Of a DNA stretch of 64,000 bases, positions 56,700 through 64,000 are shown one piece after another. A program made the position numbers and the translations under genes. The notes below the pieces were generated by a model. That model did no database searches. It was given only the letters and a program-made list of their open reading frames with translations, and was not told where the DNA came from. The stretch comes from Dyella_B humi (GTDB lineage Bacteria; Pseudomonadota; Gammaproteobacteria; Xanthomonadales; Rhodanobacteraceae): the NCBI RefSeq assembly GCF_044904605.1, contig NZ_JADIKI010000022.1:1178001-1242000 (forward strand). Direction: 5' to 3'. Position 1 is the stretch's first letter. Each line of letters opens with the position of its first letter.

Positions 56700-58148
56700 A
56701 TGCGTGCGACCATGAACAAGTTCTCGATAGCGATGGTGTTTGCGCTGAGCGTGTCGCTCGTCGGCTGCGCAACACCGGGCGGCTTGCATCCCACCGGCAA
56801 GACGCTCGACGCGGATAGCCTCAAGAGCAAGCAGAGTTTCGCCAACGTGCCGCTCAGCCCCACGGCGTGGCCGGCGCAGGATTGGTGGGTGAGCTTCGGC
56901 GATCCGCAGCTGAGCGCGCTGATCGAAGAGGCACTTAAGACCAATCCAAGCCTGGCCGAAGCCGAGGCGCGCGCAAAGCAAGCACAGGCGGTGGCCGACA
57001 GCGCTTACGCGGCGCGTCTGCCGCAAGCAGATCTGGAAGCCGGCGCCAGTGGCACGCGCCTGTCCGAGAAAGATCCGATCTATCCGCAATACGTGCTGGG
57101 CCATTTCGCCTGGGGTAAATCCGTTACCGCGAATCTTTCGTGGGACATCGATCTGTGGGGCGGCAAGCGCGACGCGTGGGAAGCTGCGCTGGGACGCAGC
57201 CGCGCCGCGGAAATCGAAGCATATGCGGCGCGCATCCAACTTTCCGTCAACGTGGCGCGCGCGTACGTAGCGCTCGGTTACGCCTTCGCAGAGAAGGATG
57301 TCGCCGAAGGCGAACTGCAACGCACCACGCAAACGCTGACGTTGACACGTCGCCTGGTGGCCGGCGGTCTCGGCACGCCGCAGCAGGAGGCATTCGCCGA
57401 CTCGCAAGCGGCCAGCGCAGAACAGCAGATGGCGCAGGCCGATCGCGCCATCGATGCCGCGCGAAGCAGTCTTTCCGTGTTGCTGGGGCAGGGGCCCGAT
57501 CGCGGGTTGAGCATCGCGCGACCGAATTTGCTCGATCCGGGTCTGGTGGCTGTGCCCGACAAGCTGCAAGTGGATCTGATTGGCCGTCGCGCCGACCTGG
57601 TGGCCGCGCGCTGGCAAGTCGAAGCGGCCTCGCAGGACATCAAGGCCGCCAAGACCGAGTTTCTCCCGAACATCAGCCTGAGCGCGATGGCTGGCCTGGT
57701 TGCCGTCGGCGACAACGTCAATGTATTCCAGTTGCCTGCACGCACGTATTCCGTAGGCCCTGCACTGAGCTTGCCGATCTTCGATGGCGGCCGCTTGCGC
57801 GCGAATCTCGCCGGTGCCGATGCACGCTATGACGAAGCGGTGGCGCACTACAACAGCTTGCTGATCGGTGCGTTGAACGATGTGTCGGATCTGGTTTCGG
57901 CTTTGTCCTCGGTGCGCACGCAGATCACGTTGGAGCAACGCGCCAAGCAGGATGCCGAGAGGAGCTGGCGCGACGCGATGTCGGCATACAAGGGTGGCGT
58001 CAGCGGGCCGCTGACGCCACTGGCAAGTCGTCAGCAGTTGCTGCTGGTCGATCAGCGGCTGGCGACGTTGCGGAGTCAACAGGCGGATCTTTCTGTTCGG
58101 TTGATTGATGCGTTGGGGGGCGGGTATGGGGTGTCAGCCGAGCGGTGA
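56700..58148 (+). CDS. NodT-family outer-membrane efflux lipoprotein
   Basis: 482 residues from ATG 56700 (ATG 56712 is equally possible; neither has a strong site). The lipobox VSLVGC is followed by the mature start. The two OEP (TolC-like) repeats are readable: QDWWVSFGDPQLSALIEEAL with NPSLAEAEAR in the first and GRRADLVAARWQVEAASQDI with PLSLPIFDGGRLRANL-like LSLPIFDGG in the second. It completes a tripartite pump with the FUSC and HlyD proteins of the same operon, so no external TolC is required. A pair of inverted repeats follows the gene. Confidence 0.92.
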   Translation: MRATMNKFSIAMVFALSVSLVGCATPGGLHPTGKTLDADSLKSKQSFANVPLSPTAWPAQDWWVSFGDPQLSALIEEALKTNPSLAEAEARAKQAQAVADSAYAARLPQADLEAGASGTRLSEKDPIYPQYVLGHFAWGKSVTANLSWDIDLWGGKRDAWEAALGRSRAAEIEAYAARIQLSVNVARAYVALGYAFAEKDVAEGELQRTTQTLTLTRRLVAGGLGTPQQEAFADSQAASAEQQMAQADRAIDAARSSLSVLLGQGPDRGLSIARPNLLDPGLVAVPDKLQVDLIGRRADLVAARWQVEAASQDIKAAKTEFLPNISLSAMAGLVAVGDNVNVFQLPARTYSVGPALSLPIFDGGRLRANLAGADARYDEAVAHYNSLLIGALNDVSDLVSALSSVRTQITLEQRAKQDAERSWRDAMSAYKGGVSGPLTPLASRQQLLLVDQRLATLRSQQADLSVRLIDALGGGYGVSAER

Positions 58149-58177
58149 TGGCTTGCGAAAAGACTTCCTGAGTGAAC

Positions 58178-58313
58178 CCCTCTCCCTTCGGGAGAGGGTG
58201 CCGACAGGCGGGTGAAGGTTCGTGCGAAGCGCGGTGATGACGTCTTGCACAAATGTTTGTGATCGCGCGCTGATCGTACCCTCACCCCAACCCCTCTCCC
58301 GGAGGGAGAGGGG
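58178..58313. repeat. Pair of REP-like palindromes between convergent genes
   Basis: Two hairpins, CCCTCTCCC/GGGAGAGGG at 58178-58198 and CCCCTCTCCC/GGGAGAGGGG at 58291-58313, are separated by 92 bases. The flanking text (gcgggtgaagg..., ccctcacccca...) is typical of the abundant REP-like repeats of xanthomonads. They may end both converging transcripts. Confidence 0.7.
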
Positions 58314-58351
58314 CTCGCCTGAACGTCAGTGGGCACACATGAGAGACTTCG

Positions 58352-59794
58352 TCAAAACTTGTAATACGCACTCAAATTCACCTGATTGCCACTCGTCGTC
58401 ACGCGATTCGTGCCCGTCGAGGTGGTATTGAGAATCGCGTGGATCAGCTCCAGCGCGAAGGCGTAGTCGCCCACGGTGTACTGCACGTTCGCGGCCATCT
58501 GGCGATCCTTCAGCAGGCCGGTGGAGCCATGGCTCAACCAGCGGATCACATCATTGGCGTTCGGCTTGCTCTCCGCGTAGAACAGGTTGGCGCTCCAGTT
58601 CGACGTGAACTTGTAGCCGCCCATCACGTAGGCGCCGGTGTCTTTGATGTCACCGAACTGCGAGAGATCGCCGAAGATTTCGCCGATGCCCTTGCCGGTA
58701 TACGCCACGCTCTTGAGCACCCATTGGCCGGGCGTCCACTGACCGCCAATCTCGAACGCAGTGCTGGAGAACTGACGCTTGATCGGCGTTGCCTCGGTGC
58801 CGCCCACGCCGGCCAGGTTGATCTGGCTCCAGTGCCCGGCGGCGAACAACATCCATTCCTTCGGCTGCTCTAGGTGCAATTTGGCTTCGATCTGCGGACG
58901 GAAACCAGCGTTGCCGGCACTGTCGTAGTTCTCCGGGCTGGCCGGGCCGTTCCAGGCGCCTTCAAATGCGCCTACATCCAGCCGCCATTGCGGGCCGCTC
59001 GAACCGTGGTTGAGATCCTGCGAGAACACGATGCCCGGAAAGCGCCAGCCGATGATGCCGGTGCCATAGCCCAGCGGGAAGGCGATGTGGCTGAGCGAAT
59101 CGGGTAGGTCGTCCAGCGGGAACATCAGATCCCATTGTTGGCCGATCTTGAACGTGCTGCCGGTCACCGGATTGTTCAACACCATGTATCCCTGACGCAG
59201 ACGGGGCAGCGGTTGCTGTTGTGAGTAAGCCCCGTACGTAGTCGGGCTGGCCGTGCCGATGCCGAAGCCGCCAAAGAAATCCATTTCCAGATGCGCGCCG
59301 CCGGTCCAGTCACCGGCGACTTTCGCGCCGGTCAGGTCGAACCAGAAGCGCGTGTTGCGGATGTCCACGCCACTGAGTTTGCCTTTCGCTTCGGGTACGG
59401 GATATTCGGCATTCTGGCCGTTGCCGTAGGTGAAGTTCTTGCTCTGCGAGAACGCCGTGGCATCGATGAAGCCATGCAGCGCCACCGATACCCCGGGCGC
59501 GCTGCTGAAGGTCGGCTTGGCTTGCTGCGCCGCCGTCACCTGGGTTTGCACCTGCACCTGGGCTTGCTGCGTTTGCTGAATCTGCGTCTGCTGTTGCGTT
59601 TGCTGGTTCTGCAGCTGGCTCAGCGTATCGTGTAATTGCTGCAGATCCTGTTGCTGTCGATTGAGTTGCTCTTGCTGTTTTTCGACTAGCGCTTTGAGCG
59701 CCTTGATTTCCTTATCCCGGCTGTTCTGCGCATAGGCGGGGGTGACGGCAAGGCCCAATACGGACAGGGCCAGAAACAAGGCATGTCGTTTCAT
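58352..59794 (-). CDS. DcaP-like outer-membrane porin
   Basis: 480 residues from the ATG ending at 59794, with TAGGAGG nine bases ahead. A signal peptide (MKRHALFLALSVLGLAV, ending AYAQ) precedes a Gln-rich coiled coil (about residues 25-85, many LxxQQ steps), which fits a trimeric periplasmic stalk. The barrel then starts (VSVALHGFIDATAFS, DIRNTRFWFDLTGA, LRQGYMVLNNPVTGSTFKIG) and ends QVNLSAYYKF. DcaP of Acinetobacter is a trimeric porin for dicarboxylates with the same coiled-coil start. The acetate transporter gene is 31 bases upstream on the same strand, so the pair probably takes up small organic acids. Confidence 0.85.
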   Translation of the reverse strand: MKRHALFLALSVLGLAVTPAYAQNSRDKEIKALKALVEKQQEQLNRQQQDLQQLHDTLSQLQNQQTQQQTQIQQTQQAQVQVQTQVTAAQQAKPTFSSAPGVSVALHGFIDATAFSQSKNFTYGNGQNAEYPVPEAKGKLSGVDIRNTRFWFDLTGAKVAGDWTGGAHLEMDFFGGFGIGTASPTTYGAYSQQQPLPRLRQGYMVLNNPVTGSTFKIGQQWDLMFPLDDLPDSLSHIAFPLGYGTGIIGWRFPGIVFSQDLNHGSSGPQWRLDVGAFEGAWNGPASPENYDSAGNAGFRPQIEAKLHLEQPKEWMLFAAGHWSQINLAGVGGTEATPIKRQFSSTAFEIGGQWTPGQWVLKSVAYTGKGIGEIFGDLSQFGDIKDTGAYVMGGYKFTSNWSANLFYAESKPNANDVIRWLSHGSTGLLKDRQMAANVQYTVGDYAFALELIHAILNTTSTGTNRVTTSGNQVNLSAYYKF

Positions 59795-59825
59795 GGAGTA
59801 CCTCCTATCGCTATCGCTGGGCAGT

Positions 59826-60398
59826 TCAACCAGGCGCGCCGGTGGGCAGTACGACCCGCTTGTGCGCATCGTTGATGATTTCGGCCGCCGACAGATAGAA
59901 GGCGAACAGCGCCGTAAGCAGACCCACATAACCGCCGGCCATGTGCAGGCCGCTCATGCCGGTCCACTCGCCTGCGGCCAGCAGGAAGAAGGTGATCCAC
60001 AACGCCAGGAAAATAAGCTGCAACGCACGTGCCGCGCGCAGCGTGCCGATCCACATGTAGAACGTGAACACGCCCCACATAAACAGGTACCAACCCACAA
60101 ACGCGGCAGGCACCTTGTCGTGCAGAAACAATACGAATAACGCGAACGACCACCAGAATGCGCCATAACTCACGAAGGCCGTGGCACCGAAGGTATTACC
60201 GCGCGGCAGTTCCATCACGCCGGCGATCATCTGCGCCGTACCGCCGTAAGCCAGGGCTACCGCAAGCACCATGTTCATGGCGTCGCCGGTGAACCAGCCC
60301 GCGTTGATCATGCTCAACAACCACGTCGTCAATGCGAAACCCGCCAAACCCAACGGCGCCGGATTCGAGAATCGCGCAACAGCCTGTTCATTGCTCAT
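59826..60398 (-). CDS. Acetate uptake transporter (AceTr/SatP family)
   Basis: 190 residues from the ATG ending at 60398, after GGGGAG. The family signature NPAPLGLAGFALTT is at residues 12-25. Six membrane helices follow, with the conserved YGGTAQMIAGVMELPRGNTF and FWWSFALFVL segments. SatP-type proteins take up acetate and succinate with protons or as channels. It leads a two-gene unit with the DcaP-like porin: outer-membrane entry plus inner-membrane uptake. The C-terminal residues (VVLPTGAPG) are normal, and nothing looks damaged. Confidence 0.93.
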   Translation of the reverse strand: MSNEQAVARFSNPAPLGLAGFALTTWLLSMINAGWFTGDAMNMVLAVALAYGGTAQMIAGVMELPRGNTFGATAFVSYGAFWWSFALFVLFLHDKVPAAFVGWYLFMWGVFTFYMWIGTLRAARALQLIFLALWITFFLLAAGEWTGMSGLHMAGGYVGLLTALFAFYLSAAEIINDAHKRVVLPTGAPG

Positions 60399-60863
60399 GG
60401 CAGAATCTCCCCAAATTGAATTGGATGGAGTGCGTGCTCCGCATTGCCCGCAGCGTGCGGCTCCCTGATTCGAAGGACCGTGCGAGGTGCTCCTCGCGCT
60501 GATGCTGATGTCGATGAGCGTGTCGATGGAAAGTTCGCGGATGCGACGGCCACGGGCCATATCACGGGCGTTAGGCGCCGGCTAGGGTGCTCGTACGTCG
60601 TGAGAGCTCGTGCCCGTTGCGACCTCGTCCCCTCCTTCGAATGCCTGGGCCATGGCCAGGCTTCTGATCCGCACCTTCCGCGACCTGTTGCATGGCAGCA
60701 GGCAGCCGCGGCGTCAGGCGGATAATGAAACTTTACAGAAATGCGACAGAAAAAATAGATGTCTGAACGTCAATTCCGCGTATCAACGTCTTTTGCCGCG
60801 ATCGACAGTGCTTGGCGACAACGGGGGGCTGCCCGGAGCGGATGGGGCGAGACCGGAGTGGCG
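60399..60863. other. Non-coding stretch upstream of the acetate transporter
   Basis: 465 bases between two minus-strand genes. It must carry the transporter promoter, perhaps in the AT-rich part at about 60722-60765, but no box pair is convincing. Open frames on the plus strand here have no recognisable product. Confidence 0.5.
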
Positions 60864-61499
60864 CTAGTCCCTCGGCGTCGGATCCTGAGTGCCCTGGGCC
60901 AGTAGCGCCTGCACGCGTTGTAGATCTTCCTTGGTATCGACGTCGATGGAATCGTGTGACGTGAACAGTTCGACTCGCGACGCATTGCGTTGCAGCAGGG
61001 CGCGTGCGCCGTGTGACCCGGACAGCTTGGCCAACGCATCGAAGCAGTCGCGCGGAAACAGAGCGGGTGGTCCCTGCGTGCCGTGCTGCTGCGTTGCGAG
61101 CATGCGGTCGGGTACCAGCGCATGGCGCTGCAGCATGCTGCGCAGTGATTCGATATCCAGCAAAGGCTGGTCGGCCAGCACGACCAGCACGCTCGATGCA
61201 TGCGGGAACAGGTGCATCAATTCGCGCGCGCCGGCAGCCAGCGACTGGCCCATGCCGAGATGCCAGTCCTCGCAACGCACCAGGCTCAGCGGCAGATCGT
61301 CCAACACCGCTTCCACCTCGTCGGCATAGGCGCCGGTAACTGCGAGGACGGGCGTTTCGGTATCCAACAGCATGCGTGCCACGCGCCGCACCATCGGTTC
61401 GCCGCCGACGTCCGCCAGTTGCTTGGCGCCGCCGAAGCGGCTGCCTTCGCCGGCCGCAAGCAGCAGGATCACCGGTGAAGTGGTGCCTGCCGTGCGCAT
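60864..61499 (-). CDS. MocA/MobA-like nucleotidyltransferase (molybdenum cofactor cytidylyltransferase type)
   Basis: 211 residues from the ATG ending at 61499, overlapping the XdhC stop (TGATG), so translation is coupled. The nucleotide-binding start is VILLLAAGEGSRFGGAKQL. The second landmark is VLVVLADQPLLDIES with the metal-binding Asp, then QGPPALFPRDCFDAL and the closing DSIDVDTKEDL. Such enzymes add CMP (MocA) or GMP (MobA) to molybdopterin; with XdhC and a xanthine-oxidase-type enzyme next door, the CMP form is more likely. A longer open frame in front of this start lies inside the XdhC gene and is not used. Confidence 0.9.
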   Translation of the reverse strand: MRTAGTTSPVILLLAAGEGSRFGGAKQLADVGGEPMVRRVARMLLDTETPVLAVTGAYADEVEAVLDDLPLSLVRCEDWHLGMGQSLAAGARELMHLFPHASSVLVVLADQPLLDIESLRSMLQRHALVPDRMLATQQHGTQGPPALFPRDCFDALAKLSGSHGARALLQRNASRVELFTSHDSIDVDTKEDLQRVQALLAQGTQDPTPRD

Positions 61500-62590
61500 C
61501 AATGGATGGCGCCGTCGTTGTCGCGCAGGTGTCCGCCGCTGCGGTGATTGATCACGGCCGTGATCTCGGCGGCGATTGCCAGCGCGATTTCCTCCGGCGT
61601 TTCCGAGCCGATGTCCAGGCCCGCCGGTGCGTGCACGTGCAGCCCATCGAGTGCGGGATGGTTGCGCATGCGTGCGACGCGCTCGCGCGAACCCAGCGCG
61701 CCGACGTAGGCCACCGGTGCGCCACGCAGCGCGCCCAGGTAGGCGATGTCGTGTTCCAGGTTGTGTGTCATCACCACCGCGGAACTGTGCGTATCCAGTG
61801 CGACGGCCTCCAGAAGTTGCTCCGGCGTGGCACAGGCGGTATGCAATCCGGCGGGCAGATCGGCGGCGCGCAGGCGAGCAGGGTCGTGATCGACCAGCGT
61901 AGTGCGCCAGCCCAGCGCAGTGGCCAGCGGTAGCAATGCGCGCGCAGCCGCACTGCTGCCGATCACCACCAAGGCATGCGGTGGCGCGATGGCTTCCGTC
62001 AGCACATCGGCCGTACCTTGTGCAGATGGATGGCTGAATGTGTTGGCGCGGCGTATCGGCGAAGCAGGTGCATGCGTCATGATGGCGTGCACGAGCGGTG
62101 TATCGTCGATGGTGTCGTAAAGCACGTCGTGCCCGTTCCATACCAGGCGCCGCGGCATGATGGCCTGGTCGCTCATCGCGAACAACGTGGCCATGTGGAT
62201 GGTTCGGCGTTCGTCGAGGCAGCGCGCTAGCGTGTCGATGAAGTCCGTATCGTGGATGGCCAGCAACGGTTCGATCAGTACTTCCAGCTCGCCGCCGCAG
62301 CCCATTTCGATCAATACGTCCAGGCCGGATTCCGCGTTGTAGCGGACCAGCCTAGGTTCACCGCTATCAATCACCTCCAGCGCACGCGCCACGATGTCGC
62401 GTTGCGGGCAGCCGCCGGAAAGCTCGCATACCACTTGACCATCGCCCAGCACGAGCATGCGCGTACCAGGGCGGCGAAAGGTGGAGCCGCGCGTGCGCGT
62501 GAGTGTGGCAAGGGCGGCTTTCGGCGCGGCATCGCGATGCAGGTCGCGTAGTGCCGCTATCAAGATGCTTAGCTCGTGGGCCGAATTCAT
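61499..62590 (-). CDS. XdhC/CoxI-family molybdenum-cofactor maturation protein
   Basis: 363 residues from the ATG ending at 62590 (MNSAHELSIL); 24 further upstream codons are open but look unlike protein. The N-terminal XdhC domain shows ATLTRTRGSTFRRPGTRM and the Cys motif ELSGGCPQRD. The C-terminal Rossmann domain shows ALVVIGSSAAARAL, TLVDHDP, VVMTHNLEHD and YVGALGSRERV. XdhC proteins bind molybdenum cofactor, promote its sulfuration and hand it to a xanthine-dehydrogenase-family enzyme. It is divergent from the IorA/IorB-like genes, which are the likely clients. Confidence 0.92.
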   Translation of the reverse strand: MNSAHELSILIAALRDLHRDAAPKAALATLTRTRGSTFRRPGTRMLVLGDGQVVCELSGGCPQRDIVARALEVIDSGEPRLVRYNAESGLDVLIEMGCGGELEVLIEPLLAIHDTDFIDTLARCLDERRTIHMATLFAMSDQAIMPRRLVWNGHDVLYDTIDDTPLVHAIMTHAPASPIRRANTFSHPSAQGTADVLTEAIAPPHALVVIGSSAAARALLPLATALGWRTTLVDHDPARLRAADLPAGLHTACATPEQLLEAVALDTHSSAVVMTHNLEHDIAYLGALRGAPVAYVGALGSRERVARMRNHPALDGLHVHAPAGLDIGSETPEEIALAIAAEITAVINHRSGGHLRDNDGAIH

Positions 62591-62849
62591 CTTTGCTGTC
62601 GAAGGAAAAGGGAGCAGAATCGCAGGGCGTGATGGTGTCACGTATATGGCGTTTGATGCCATCCTGCTATGTACGGCATGAAACTAAAGTTGCCGGCAAG
62701 CCATCGTGTCTGTTCGGCACACGGGATTTTTACGTTAGTTTTGATTTGCTGGCGGTTTCGAGTTGTGTGCATGCAAGCGCGGCAGTTTTAGGCAAACACC
62801 TGCCGAATCGTGCAATACACATCGTTTCTGACGCAGTACGGAGGCTCTC

Positions 62850-63353
62850 ATGGTGTCCTTGTCCGTCAACGGTCAGTCGTACCCGGTCGATGTACCCGAT
62901 GACATGCCGCTGCTGTGGGTGTTGCGCGATGTCATCGGTCTGACCGGTACCAAATTCGGTTGTGGTATCGCGCAATGTGGTGCATGCACCGTGCATCTGG
63001 ACGGCCAGGCAGTGCGCTCGTGCGTGCTTCCGGTCGGCGCCATCGGCAACCGTGCCATTACCACCATCGAGACCGTGGGCAATACGCCCAGCGGACAGAA
63101 GATCCAGCAGGCATGGCTGGATGTAGACGTGGTTCAATGCGGTTATTGCCAGTCCGGCCAGATCATGGCGGCCGCGGCACTGCTGGCGCGCACGCCTAAT
63201 CCCAGCGATGCGGATATTGACGCGGCGATGTCCGGCAACATCTGCCGTTGCGCCACCTATGTGCGCATTCGCGCGGCGATCAAGCAAGCCGCCACCGGCA
63301 AGGCGGAGATGTTGCAGACGATCGTCAGCGCGCCGGAAGGAGCTGCGTCATGA
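62850..63353 (+). CDS. (2Fe-2S)-binding subunit of a molybdenum hydroxylase (IorA-like)
   Basis: 167 residues. The plant-type [2Fe-2S] cluster ligands are C38, C43, C46 and C58 (FGCGIAQCGACTVHLDG...C). The second cluster ligands are C97, C100, C132 and C134 (QCGYCQSGQIM, NICRCATYVRI). The size and spacing fit the small subunit of isoquinoline 1-oxidoreductase and related aldehyde dehydrogenases, which pass electrons from the Mo centre. The stop overlaps the start of the large subunit by four bases (ATGA). All eight ligands are present. Confidence 0.94.
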   Translation: MVSLSVNGQSYPVDVPDDMPLLWVLRDVIGLTGTKFGCGIAQCGACTVHLDGQAVRSCVLPVGAIGNRAITTIETVGNTPSGQKIQQAWLDVDVVQCGYCQSGQIMAAAALLARTPNPSDADIDAAMSGNICRCATYVRIRAAIKQAATGKAEMLQTIVSAPEGAAS

Positions 63354-64000
63354 GCACCGAACTTTCGTTGCCGGCCTCCCATCAAGACGAAAACGTCGAC
63401 CTGCGCCGTCGCCACGCGCTGAAGGCTAGTGGCCTGGCGATCGCCTTTCTATGGCTGGGTGGCACTGGCGTGGCATCGGCCATGATCAGTGCGCGCCGCC
63501 AGCCGGGCGATACCGCGGCTGCCATGGCTGATGGTAGTCCGCCGTTCGCACCCAATGCCTTCATCCGCGTCGACAGCGAAGGTCCAGTGCGGCTGGTCAT
63601 GCCCAGCGTGGAAATGGGGCAGGGCATCTACACCGGCTGCTGCATGCTGCTAGCCGAAGAACTTGGCGTGGGACTGGATCAGATCAAGGTGGAACACTCG
63701 CCGCCCAGCGACGAGCTTTACGGCATTCCCCTGCTGGGCGGACAGATCACCGGCGGCTCCACCAGTACACGCGGCACCTGGTCGGTGCTGCGCGAAGCGG
63801 GCGCCGTGGCGCGCAGCATGTTGGTGAGCGCAGCAGCGGTGCAGTGGCATGTGGATCCATCCACCTGCACAGTAGATCGCGGCGTGGTGCATCACCTGCG
63901 GTCGGGTCGCAGCGCCACCTTCAATCAATTGGCCGATACGGCGGGCAAACTGCCCATGCCGGACAAGGTGCAACTCACCGATCCGAAAGATTTCAAGCTG
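63350..64000 (+). CDS. Molybdopterin-binding large subunit (IorB-like), 3' end outside window
   Basis: The frame from ATG 63350 stays open to the last base, giving 217 N-terminal residues of a protein that usually has about 730-750. A twin-arginine-like signal (LRRRHALKASGLAIAF) points to Tat export of the folded holoenzyme to the periplasm. The first molybdopterin domain then begins: FIRVDSEGPVRLVMPSVEMG, QGIYTGCCMLLAEEL and GGQITGGSTSTRGTW, typical of IorB-type aldehyde/isoquinoline oxidoreductases. Coupled to the iron-sulfur subunit by an ATGA overlap. The substrate cannot be read from this part. Confidence 0.93.
   Translation, partial: MSTELSLPASHQDENVDLRRRHALKASGLAIAFLWLGGTGVASAMISARRQPGDTAAAMADGSPPFAPNAFIRVDSEGPVRLVMPSVEMGQGIYTGCCMLLAEELGVGLDQIKVEHSPPSDELYGIPLLGGQITGGSTSTRGTWSVLREAGAVARSMLVSAAAVQWHVDPSTCTVDRGVVHHLRSGRSATFNQLADTAGKLPMPDKVQLTDPKDFKL

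Noticed and set aside
60444..60725. Plus-strand frame of 93 codons upstream of the acetate transporter
   Set aside because: No start signal, no family resemblance, and Arg/Ala/Val-rich text typical of chance frames.
61502..62141. N-terminal extension of the nucleotidyltransferase frame
   Set aside because: It runs through the XdhC gene in another frame and is Arg/Ala-rich nonsense; the real start is the ATG ending at 61499, coupled to the XdhC stop.

Overview
The window is GC-rich chromosomal DNA with proteobacterial gene families throughout. TonB and two-partner outer-membrane systems, an S46 peptidase, an NdvB-type glucan synthase, REP-like palindromes and the style of the genes suggest a gammaproteobacterium of the Xanthomonadales/Lysobacterales, probably Rhodanobacteraceae (Dyella/Rhodanobacter/Luteibacter-like). 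This placement is inference; no rRNA or other taxonomic marker is present, and I saw no tRNA or rRNA gene.

Layout. 1-924: C-terminal part of an S46 peptidase. 1471-12862: a two-partner secretion pair, a 3189-aa adhesin with about 29 YDG repeats and its ShlB/FhaC-type transporter. 13227-18467: tandem Rhs/YD-repeat cassettes (a remnant, a second cassette and a third with an Rhs core), the last followed by an overlapping AT-rich 66-aa membrane protein that looks like an immunity gene. 18893-30066: cyclic beta-1,2-glucan synthase, a HAD phosphatase overlapping it, and phosphoglucomutase, with REP/MITE-like inverted repeats after the HAD and pgm genes. 30376-31398: JmjC-like cupin.

31492-41920 is the most interesting block. 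It holds a wecB-nfrB-nfrA-DUF4434 operon related to the E. coli N4-glycan-receptor exopolysaccharide system, with its own UDP-GlcNAc 2-epimerase. A secreted DUF2334 deacetylase-like protein is divergent on one side and a secreted glycosidase-like protein is convergent on the other. Together these look like a c-di-GMP-controlled polysaccharide synthesis, export and modification unit.

42504-64000 is more ordinary: an LLM flavin oxidoreductase, an MFS transporter, an OmpR-type two-component system, a TonB-dependent receptor with a YncE-like propeller protein (a YncD/YncE-like pairing, but with a duplicated N-terminal domain), a MarR-controlled AaeXAB-like tripartite efflux operon with a readable promoter/operator, a DcaP-like porin with an acetate transporter, and a molybdenum hydroxylase locus (nucleotidyltransferase and XdhC divergent from IorA/IorB-like subunits, the last cut by the window end).
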